The notes under the pieces were generated by a model. That model worked only from the letters and a program-made list of their open reading frames with translations. It was not told where the DNA came from and did no database searches. A stretch of DNA of 5,117 bases from JAGNEJ01 sp043757865 (GTDB lineage Bacteria > Verrucomicrobiota > Verrucomicrobiia > Verrucomicrobiales > V1-33). Positions within the stretch are counted from its first letter, which is position 1, and each line of letters opens with the position of its first letter. The position numbers and the translations under genes were made by a program. This document shows, one piece after another, positions 1-5,117 of the stretch. Location of the stretch: contig JAYVOP010000230.1 in assembly GCA_043757865.1 (NCBI GenBank), positions 1 through 5,117 of the forward strand, in the 5' to 3' direction.

Positions 1-3
1 TGA

Positions 4-30
4 TGAAGGAGTGATGACCTATTTCCTTCA
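4..30. repeat. Short inverted repeat upstream of galK
   Basis: The arms TGAAGGA (4-10) and TCCTTCA (24-30) are perfect 7-bp inverted repeats around a 13-base loop. The repeat lies 56 bases before the galK ATG. It has no following T-run, so it is a poor intrinsic terminator; it could be an operator, a weak hairpin at the end of an upstream gene, or chance. Bases 31-86 hold no convincing -35/-10 pair. The nearest purine-rich stretch (GGGAGAG at about 59-65) is over 20 bases from the start codon, too far for a normal ribosome binding site. Confidence 0.2.
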
Positions 31-86
31 AGGATTGACCGCACACCTTGCTGGACAAGGGAGAGCGGCTTGCTTAACTGGCGGTC

Positions 87-1253
87 ATGCCCACCTCCCT
101 GCCTTTTCCGCCAGACGCCACTCTTCATTGTTTCCAAGATCTCACTGGCCATGCCGCCACGCACATGGTCTTCGCGCCTGGACGAGTGAATCTCATTGGA
201 GAGCATACGGACTATAATGACGGCTATGTCCTACCCATGGCCATTGATCTAGGCGTGGCCATAGCGGCTAGGCCACGGGACGATCAACGCGTGCGGTTGT
301 GGTCATCTCAACTGGATTTGGAGCCCGTGGAAATAGATCTCGCGCAGCCCATCCAGCCTGCGGAGCCCGCCTGGAGCAACTATGTGCGCGGCGTGCTCGC
401 GGGCTTACAAGCGGCGGGCCTGACCTTGCCCGGATTCGATGCCGTGATTTACGCTAACTTACCAGCAGGCGGCGGGCTCAGCAGCAGTGCGGCCTTAGAG
501 GTGGGCACCGCTCTGCTGGGGGAGTTGCTAGCCGGGCAGCAGTTAGACCCCGTGCAGCGGGCACTCCTCTGCCAACGCGCAGAGCACGCGTTCGCAGGCA
601 CGCCGTGCGGCATCATGGATCAGTTTGCCGTCAGCTTTGGCCAGCCGGGGCAGTTCCTGTTGCTGGATTGTCAGTCCCAAACCTACCAACTAGTGCCCAT
701 GCCCACGGGAGAAGTTTCCCTGTTAGTCATCAACAGCATGGTGAAGCACGCGCTGAGTGAGGGCGAGTATCAGAAACGTCGGGAAGACTGCTTCCAAGCC
801 GCTCGCATCCTTGGCGTGCCCAGCCTGCGGTCAGTGACCACCGCACAGGTGGAGGCCTCCCAAAGCTGCCTCCCTGACCAACTCTACCGCCGCGCGCGAC
901 ACGTCACCACGGAAAATGAGCGCACCCTAGCCGCCGTGGAGGCCCTGCGCCACGGGGCCTGGGCAGACCTGGGCCAGCTCATGTATGCTAGCCATGCCTC
1001 CCTGCGCGATGACTATGAAGTGAGCTGCGCAGAGCTAGATCACCTCGTGGAGATCGCCCGCAGTCATGGCGTGGAGGGTTGCCGGATGACCGGCGGAGGC
1101 TTCGGTGGCTGCTGCATTGCCCTAGTGCGCACGGACGGCGCAGCGGCTATCACCACTGCCATCCAGGCGGACTACCTCGCCCGCACGGGCCGGAGCGCCC
1201 GAGCCTTTATCACTGAGCCCTCCGCAGGCCCTCGCGTCATCCTGGCGCCGTAG
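87..1253 (+). CDS. galK: Galactokinase (GHMP kinase family)
   Basis: This enzyme phosphorylates alpha-D-galactose with ATP to galactose-1-phosphate, the first committed step of the cytoplasmic Leloir pathway. The 388 residues match the usual bacterial length (about 380-390). The galactokinase signature GRVNLIGEHTDYNDG is at residues 32-46, with the sugar-contacting E39, H40 and D42. The GHMP ATP-binding motif PAGGGLSSSAALE is at 126-138. The probable catalytic aspartate is D178 in GIMDQF, and the family block HVTTENER is at 272-279. The C-terminal GHMP motif GCRMTGGGFGGCC is at 331-343. All key residues are present, so the gene looks functional. ATG at 87 is chosen because it leaves a normal-length N-terminus ahead of the signature; no Shine-Dalgarno site sits at standard distance. 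No galT, galE or gal regulator is visible here. The gene ends 26 bases from the convergent ATPase gene, with no clear hairpin between them. Confidence 0.96.
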   Translation: MPTSLPFPPDATLHCFQDLTGHAATHMVFAPGRVNLIGEHTDYNDGYVLPMAIDLGVAIAARPRDDQRVRLWSSQLDLEPVEIDLAQPIQPAEPAWSNYVRGVLAGLQAAGLTLPGFDAVIYANLPAGGGLSSSAALEVGTALLGELLAGQQLDPVQRALLCQRAEHAFAGTPCGIMDQFAVSFGQPGQFLLLDCQSQTYQLVPMPTGEVSLLVINSMVKHALSEGEYQKRREDCFQAARILGVPSLRSVTTAQVEASQSCLPDQLYRRARHVTTENERTLAAVEALRHGAWADLGQLMYASHASLRDDYEVSCAELDHLVEIARSHGVEGCRMTGGGFGGCCIALVRTDGAAAITTAIQADYLARTGRSARAFITEPSAGPRVILAP

Positions 1254-1279
1254 CGCCCTATCTATAAAAGTTACTCTGG

Positions 1280-3796
1280 TTACGCCTGCCAGTTCTGCGC
1301 AATGCCTTGGTCCGTCTTGAGATAGGGCAGCCAGCCTAATCCGAAGGCGCTGATAACGATGTGTTTCTTCAGTGGGCGGAGGCTTTCGGTGGTGAACTCT
1401 AGGTTAGCCGGATCGCAGGCGTGCTTCATTTCATCCACTTGGATTTGGGCTTCTTCGTTGATGGCGGCTATGTTCGCTTGGACTTCTTCGAGTTTGGCTT
1501 CGGCGGTGCGGAGATCGCCTGATTCTTTCCAGGCTTTGCCTGCACCCTTGGCGCTGCGGGCTCCGGCGGTAATGGTGGTGCTCATGGTTTTGCGGCCAAA
1601 GATGACGCCTAAAATGGTCTGGCCGATGCTGACGGCAGTGCTGATTTTGGCGGCACGCGCTTCTTGTTGTTGCTTGTCCACGGCGGCTTCTGCGCGGGCG
1701 AGGTCGTCTGCTAACGCAGCGGCCCTAGCCCCGAATTTCTTGCGGATGGCGTCCAGTTTATCGTCGCGAAGTTCACGGAGTTTTTGGGCGGAGGCGTTGC
1801 GGAAATCATCTGCGCTCTGGCCGGGCTCGCTGTAGGCATTGAGGGTGGGGGAGTAGAGCAGGTCCACGGTCTCGTGGCTGCTGGCCCACTCGAAAAAGGC
1901 ATCGCGCGCGGCTGTGTAGGTCTTGGATTGTTTGGCGAAGTCTGGCAGTGTTTCCCATTCCACGGTGCCTTCGGCGGGCTCGCGAGAAAGTTTGTCAGGA
2001 TCAAATTCAATGCGGGTGCCTTTGTCAGGATCTATCGTGATCATTTCCTCGCTGAGTTTGTTCACCAAGATGACTTTCTTCTTCACGAATATGTCTTTGC
2101 TAGCATCGTTGATGGAAATTTCCGCAGCGCGAAAGGCCGCTGGAATATACACGGTGGGGGCCTCCCCGGGAGCCTTCACGGGCGGAAAAAAGAATTGCTC
2201 AATTGTGCTAGGCACGTTGGGGCGACCGTCATCGCTGCCGCTGAAAACGGCCACGGTAGCTGGTTCTTTCGTTTCCTCAGTAGGTTCTTCCTCCGCATCA
2301 TCCTTCGGCTTGCCTTTGAGCGTGCCCTTGGGTTTCTTAGCCACGGTGCCGGGCAGAGCGGCGTATTTTTTCCGCTGTGGGTCCATCAGGCTCTTGATTT
2401 GGCTGCGGGTTAGCGGACCGCGTAGATACGTCATGCACCAGCGGACTTGAAAGACGACGGGGCCGTCTTCGTGAGTGTTGTTCATCAGGAAAACACGGTT
2501 TCCTAGACCGGCTAGGAGCCTGTCGATGCTGGCGCGATTAAAGTTAGCACTCTGGCTGCTGGCGGCTCCTTCAAGGCCGTCTAACACGCGATTTTTGTCC
2601 CGCTCGGTTTGCAAACGGCCGAGGAACCAAGTGCCGATATTGGACAAGGCCTTGTAGTCCAGATCGACGGGGTTCTGCGTCGCTAGCAAGACGCCGACAC
2701 CGAACGCACGGGCTTGTTTCAGCAGCAGCATCATGGGTTTCTTGCTCGGTGGATTCTGCGTGGGTGGCAGGTAGCCGTAAATTTCATCCATATAAACCAG
2801 CGCTCTTAGACTGGTGGTCCCGGACTGTCCGCGCATCCAGCCGACGGTCTGATTCAATAGCAGGGAAACGAAGAACATGCGCTCGCTATCACTAAGATGG
2901 GCGAGGCTGTAGATGGCGATGCGGGGCTTGCTTTTTTCTCCGTAGAGCATCTTTTTCACGTCCAGTGGCTCGCCCGTCATCCACGTCGCAAAGCCGGGGC
3001 TGGCCAGCAGACTATTGATCTGCATGGCTAGCTCGTTGCGCTTTTTGGGTGGGTAGAAATCATCCACCGCAATCACGCCGATGGTGGGAAATGGCGGCTG
3101 CTGCACATACTCAATGATGCTGCCGAGGTCCAGGCTCTCGTCCTCATGCCAGCAGTGGTTCATGATGTTAGACAGGAGGATGTGCTCTGGGCTTTTGATG
3201 GGGTCCGCAGTGATTCCGCAGAGGCCGAGGATGCTGCTGACCGTGCTTTCCACGCGGTCGCCTAACAGTTCGGCATCGTCTAAAATTTCAAACTCCGGCA
3301 CCGCCATGGAGCTAAGAATACTCACCGGAATCCCGGCATTGCTGCCGGGCGTGTAAATGGTGACGTCCACTTTATCCCGCATTTGTTTAATGCGGTCTGC
3401 GCCTTGGCCCCAGTCGGCTAGGCCCTTTTTCCACATCTCCGCTTGGGCGGCAGCGAAATCGTCTGGCGTCATGTTTTGCTTAGCCGCATCGTCCTCGTTG
3501 ATCCACGGGCGGAACTCGGATGGGCTGAGATTTGGAAACGTGAGGCAAAAATTAGCAATGTCGCCCTTGGGGTCGATTACGATGGCGGGGATGCCGTCCA
3601 TGCAGGCTTCCTCCAGCATCGTGAGGCACAGGCCCGTCTTGCCAGAGCCAGTCATGCCCATGACCACGCCGTGGGTCACCAAGTCTTTGGAATCATACAT
3701 CACCAGCTTGTCCTTCATAGTCCTAGTCTTCTGCTCATATTCGCGCCCCATATAGAAGCTGCCTAGTTTCTCGTAATCTTCGACGTTGATTTGCAT
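1280..3796 (-). CDS. HerA/FtsK-like P-loop ATPase with C-terminal coiled-coil region (DUF87-type ATP-binding protein)
   Basis: This is an 838-residue ASCE-class ATPase. The Walker A motif GMTGSGKT is at residues 47-54, followed by a conserved-looking IDPKGD (74-79). Walker B is LVYMDE (333-338, acidic pair D337/E338). A sensor-like ATQNPVDLDYKAL is at 372-384, and TERDKNR (397-403) could supply an arginine finger. The order and spacing match HerA/DUF87 ATPases, which form hexameric translocases on DNA or other polymers. Only 46 residues precede Walker A, so the N-terminal HAS barrel of archaeal HerA is absent or reduced. After the ATPase core comes a charged K/P/E-rich linker (about 484-515), a mixed region (530-660), and two helical, probably coiled-coil arms (about 664-716 and 757-793). 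These flank a small Gly/Ala/Ile-rich segment with SIGQTILGVIFG (723-734). The tail ends in a hydrophobic stretch (IVISAFGLGWLPYL, 813-826). ATG at 3796 is followed directly by family-like sequence, and no Shine-Dalgarno site is evident. No NurA, SIR2 or nuclease partner lies alongside. The class assignment is firm; the biological role is unknown. Confidence 0.88.
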   Translation of the reverse strand: MQINVEDYEKLGSFYMGREYEQKTRTMKDKLVMYDSKDLVTHGVVMGMTGSGKTGLCLTMLEEACMDGIPAIVIDPKGDIANFCLTFPNLSPSEFRPWINEDDAAKQNMTPDDFAAAQAEMWKKGLADWGQGADRIKQMRDKVDVTIYTPGSNAGIPVSILSSMAVPEFEILDDAELLGDRVESTVSSILGLCGITADPIKSPEHILLSNIMNHCWHEDESLDLGSIIEYVQQPPFPTIGVIAVDDFYPPKKRNELAMQINSLLASPGFATWMTGEPLDVKKMLYGEKSKPRIAIYSLAHLSDSERMFFVSLLLNQTVGWMRGQSGTTSLRALVYMDEIYGYLPPTQNPPSKKPMMLLLKQARAFGVGVLLATQNPVDLDYKALSNIGTWFLGRLQTERDKNRVLDGLEGAASSQSANFNRASIDRLLAGLGNRVFLMNNTHEDGPVVFQVRWCMTYLRGPLTRSQIKSLMDPQRKKYAALPGTVAKKPKGTLKGKPKDDAEEEPTEETKEPATVAVFSGSDDGRPNVPSTIEQFFFPPVKAPGEAPTVYIPAAFRAAEISINDASKDIFVKKKVILVNKLSEEMITIDPDKGTRIEFDPDKLSREPAEGTVEWETLPDFAKQSKTYTAARDAFFEWASSHETVDLLYSPTLNAYSEPGQSADDFRNASAQKLRELRDDKLDAIRKKFGARAAALADDLARAEAAVDKQQQEARAAKISTAVSIGQTILGVIFGRKTMSTTITAGARSAKGAGKAWKESGDLRTAEAKLEEVQANIAAINEEAQIQVDEMKHACDPANLEFTTESLRPLKKHIVISAFGLGWLPYLKTDQGIAQNWQA

Positions 3797-3809
3797 GATG
3801 GGGACGGTG

Positions 3810-4451
3810 TTAGGGGATGGAAAATGATGAGCCGATCCATCGTCGCGCGGGCGGGGGTGTCAAGTGAGGGAGGGAGGCTGCACCTGTGTAGCTCTCGTTC
3901 GTGACCACGAAAGTAGGCGCAAGCAAGTCCGCCAAGCCTCTACGCACCAGCAACTCCGCATCCTCCACCCACAGGCAATCGTCCTGACAGATCAACGCCG
4001 TTTCCGCCCCGCTCTCGATAAATTTTTCCAGCGCCTGGACACCCGAACGCTTACAACCGACCGCCCCCAGAATGTAATCCCCACGCAGGTAGTCCACATT
4101 GCCGTATGCCTCCATGCCCTTCATTTCTTCCCAACGAATTGAGCTTGGCCCCGCCCGCACACCGTCCACGATTTCATATTCCATCCCAAAATTTTGCCAA
4201 TTCTTCGCCAAAACCATGCGGCGGTCAGAGCGTTCCGGCAGGGAGATAACATACACTTTATCGGCTAGATTCCTCAGCGGGCGTGCATAGAATTCCGTGC
4301 TAGGCATTATCCATGTTTCCGCAGTTTGTAAGACCACGAGATTTTCACTAGCCCGCACGTAAGTCAGTCCACTGCGCTCCCAAGCTGTGATCACAGGCAC
4401 CGTCAGCGCTTGATCCCAACCCGCTAAAATCACCAAGGCCCCCGCGTTCAA
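3810..4451 (-). CDS. Longest open piece of the remnant: family-25 glycosyltransferase (LPS-type) domain
   Basis: This 213-codon open stretch can be started at TTG 4451, but the same frame stays open upstream to about 4538, so the start is an artefact of the broken gene. Residues 1-45 finish the methyltransferase-like domain (NAGALVILAGWDQ, then RASENLVVLQTAE). From about residue 64 the sequence is GT25-like: DKVYVISLPERSDRR (64-78), the FGMEYEIVDGVRA block (88-100), GAVGCKRSGVQALEKFIESG (129-148) and ALICQDDC (152-159), where QDD stands in the place of the usual EDD metal/nucleotide-sugar motif. GT25 enzymes transfer sugars, often galactose from UDP-galactose, to lipooligosaccharide or other acceptors. 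Only about 120 residues of the domain remain. After VVTNESYTG the protein runs into a low-complexity Pro-rich tail (LTPPPARRW) and stops 13 bases before the ATPase ATG. It is listed as a possible translated ORF, but a working enzyme is doubtful. Confidence 0.55.
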   Translation of the reverse strand: MNAGALVILAGWDQALTVPVITAWERSGLTYVRASENLVVLQTAETWIMPSTEFYARPLRNLADKVYVISLPERSDRRMVLAKNWQNFGMEYEIVDGVRAGPSSIRWEEMKGMEAYGNVDYLRGDYILGAVGCKRSGVQALEKFIESGAETALICQDDCLWVEDAELLVRRGLADLLAPTFVVTNESYTGAASLPHLTPPPARRWIGSSFSIP

Positions 4452-4553
4452 ACAGGTCCGCAGTGACAGCGCTCCGTTCAGTAAGGGAGCCTGTGCAGCA
4501 GCCCGGCCTCTACCCAGAGCACGTCTATCTTCGGTAAGTCAACCTCCCGCAGA

Positions 4554-4781
4554 TCATACTAGGGTCAGGGCCGGGTCTAGCACGGCGTGAAGCCATTCCA
4601 CTTGGGCTGACTCCCGGCTGCGCCATTCCCACTCGGCGTAAGCAACGGCATCGTGTTCCATTCCGAGCAACTTGGCGGTGGGAAATACTTCCGTCAAGAT
4701 CTGGCCACTTGGCCCAGCACCTAACTGTAGCATCTGGGCCACCTGTGGACAGAGAGCGGCAATTTTTGTTGGAGAAACTGC
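4554..4781 (-). pseudogene. Fragment of a class I SAM-methyltransferase-like domain
   Basis: This is the first clearly readable piece of the broken gene. The frame is open from 4781 to the TGA at 4554-4556; a GTG at 4742 or ATG at 4733 could serve as accidental starts. It encodes MLQLGAGPSGQILTEVFP followed by AKLLGMEHD. This resembles motif I of Rossmann-fold methyltransferases (hydrophobic-x-LGAGPSG, then an acidic residue ending the second strand). The downstream pieces DVLWVEAG (about 4526-4502) and GALVILAG would be later core strands of the same fold. No catalytic residue can be named, so the methyl acceptor is unknown. The assignment rests on short motifs; an NAD-binding Rossmann protein is the alternative. 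Confidence 0.45.
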
Positions 4782-4806
4782 CTATCCTTCAAGCTGAATG
4801 CTACTA

Positions 4807-4820
4807 GATCGTGTCGTCAC
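4807..4820. repeat. Candidate terminal inverted repeat of the IS5-type element
   Basis: GATCGTGTCGTCAC lies between the transposase stop codon (4826-4828) and the CTAG at 4804-4807, where a terminal repeat is expected. The call is positional: the opposite end of the element is not in the window, so no pairing can be shown. Confidence 0.4.
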
Positions 4821-4825
4821 AAGAT

Positions 4826-5117
4826 TTAAGCCCAGAGACAAGCGCAGCGAAATTGGACAGCGACAAGGAAAGAAGCTGCGCGTTTGGCATAGCGTGTCGC
4901 AATGCCGCGCCAACGTTTGAGGTGCAGAATGGCGTTCTCCACCAGATGCCGTAACTTGTAGAGATCCTCGTCGTAGCCACGGGGTTGCTTGCGGTTGGCT
5001 TTCGGCGGGATGACGACCTCCATTCCTGTAGCCTGGGCTTGGCTCCCAATGGCATTTGTATCGTAGGCCTTGTCGGCAAGGAGGGCGGTGGCAGCGATCC
5101 CCTCAATCAACTCCGCA
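4826..5117 (-). CDS. IS5-family DDE transposase, C-terminal part (cut by window edge)
   Basis: About 97 C-terminal residues of a transposase are visible; the frame is open to the window end, and the TTG at 5110 is not a real start. The visible part contains LLADKAYDTNAI, whose first D is the second catalytic aspartate, then VVIPPKANRK, and YDEDLYKLRHLVEN, whose E is the third catalytic acid. The E is followed seven residues later by K in LHLKRWRGIATRYAK. This spacing and wording are typical of IS5-family transposases, most like the IS427 group. In that group the protein is often made from two overlapping frames, in which case this is the second (OrfB). It cuts and joins the ends of its own element. 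The visible reading frame is intact; whether the whole copy is active cannot be judged here. It lies upstream of, and in the same direction as, the broken gene and the ATPase gene. Confidence 0.9.
   Translation of the reverse strand, partial: AELIEGIAATALLADKAYDTNAIGSQAQATGMEVVIPPKANRKQPRGYDEDLYKLRHLVENAILHLKRWRGIATRYAKRAASFLVAVQFRCACLWA

Larger units (their letters stand above)
3810..4803 (-). pseudogene. Frameshifted remnant of a methyltransferase-like / family-25 glycosyltransferase fusion gene
   Basis: Reading the minus strand, one continuous protein can be followed only by changing frame. It starts next to the IS end with FSLKDRQFLQQ, moves into KIAALCPQVAQMLQLGAGPSG, then YDLREVDLPKIDVLWVEAG, then AQAPLLNGALSL and NAGALVILAGWDQ, and finally the GT25 domain. 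The joins fit single-base changes: loss of one A in the T-run at 4763-4767 (plus strand), an extra G at 4559 (minus-strand sense), and loss of one G in the G-run at 4502-4504. The first join is the least certain. The start codon is missing, apparently removed by the IS insertion, and the 3' end looks truncated. The two large neighbouring genes have no frameshifts, so true decay is likelier than poor sequence. As a protein it would be a cytoplasmic sugar-modifying enzyme; it is probably inactive now. Confidence 0.7.
4804..5117 (-). mobile_element. 3' end of an IS5-family insertion sequence, continuing beyond the window
   Basis: The transposase gene ends at 4826 and non-IS sequence (the methyltransferase remnant) is readable from about 4803 downward, so the IS terminus lies between. 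A CTAG at 4804-4807 matches the short YTAR-type targets known for IS5-family elements. The bases just inside it, GATCGTGTCGTCAC (4807-4820), are the candidate terminal inverted repeat, leaving only about 20 bases between the stop codon and the element end, as is usual for compact IS5 elements. The partner repeat and the second target copy lie outside the window, so the exact boundary is inferred. Confidence 0.65.

Noticed and set aside
11..217. GTG/ATG-started frame behind an AAGGAG sequence, overlapping galK
   Set aside because: Its 3' two-thirds is galK in another frame and the peptide has no family features; a leader peptide is possible but unsupported.
1359..3766. Several plus-strand open frames of 60-209 codons opposite the ATPase gene
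   Set aside because: They lie antisense to a gene with clear Walker motifs, have no recognisable domains, and overlap one another in different frames; they are compositional shadows.
1280..3796. HerA-NurA, HerA-SIR2 or similar anti-phage system
   Set aside because: No nuclease, SIR2, or other effector gene neighbours the ATPase; its flanks are galK and a decayed glycan gene.
3858..3863. TTGACA on the minus strand as a -35 box for the ATPase gene
   Set aside because: No acceptable -10 box occurs 16-19 bases downstream; the region there is GC-rich followed by ATGGATC.
4804..5106. Second minus-strand frame of 100 codons overlapping the transposase
   Set aside because: The adjacent frame contains the DDE transposase residues; this one has no IS5-like motifs.
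3951..5117. CAACTCCGCA present at 3951-3960 and again at 5108-5117
   Set aside because: The identity is only 10 bases and falls in two unrelated coding contexts (GT25 remnant and transposase); probably chance.

Overview
The window comes from a moderately GC-rich bacterial chromosome. It carries two intact housekeeping-like genes (a galactokinase and a HerA/FtsK-type ATPase), then a decayed gene, then the end of an insertion sequence. The host cannot be fixed from sequence alone. The protein style, and the absence of Shine-Dalgarno sites at normal spacing in front of both intact genes, would fit a Verrucomicrobiota-like or other PVC/FCB-group bacterium, but this is a weak inference. No RNA genes, CRISPR array or attachment site were recognised.

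Layout. Bases 1-86 are a leader holding a 7-bp inverted repeat. Bases 87-1253 (+) encode a full-length galactokinase, galK. Twenty-six bases further on, convergent to it, ends a 2.5-kb minus-strand gene (1280-3796) for an 838-residue P-loop ATPase of the DUF87/HerA-like class, with a C-terminal coiled-coil region. Only 13 bases upstream of that gene's ATG, on the same strand, ends a broken gene (3810 to about 4803). Its conceptual protein joins a methyltransferase-like Rossmann domain to a family-25 glycosyltransferase domain. It is split into three or four reading frames by what look like single-base indels, and its front is cut by an IS5-family element whose end lies at about 4804-4807. The C-terminal part of that transposase (4826 to the window edge, -) carries the last D and E of its DDE triad.

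How the parts relate. GalK makes galactose-1-phosphate, which can feed UDP-galactose pools; many family-25 glycosyltransferases use UDP-galactose. The broken gene may therefore once have acted in surface-glycan synthesis, but no operon link is visible because the genes are on opposite strands and separated by the ATPase. All minus-strand genes point the same way, so transcription leaving the IS element would run through the remnant into the ATPase gene. I see no convincing new multi-gene system. The points most worth checking are the unusual methyltransferase-GT25 fusion with its decay pattern, and the lone HerA-like ATPase with a coiled-coil hairpin and glycine-rich tip.
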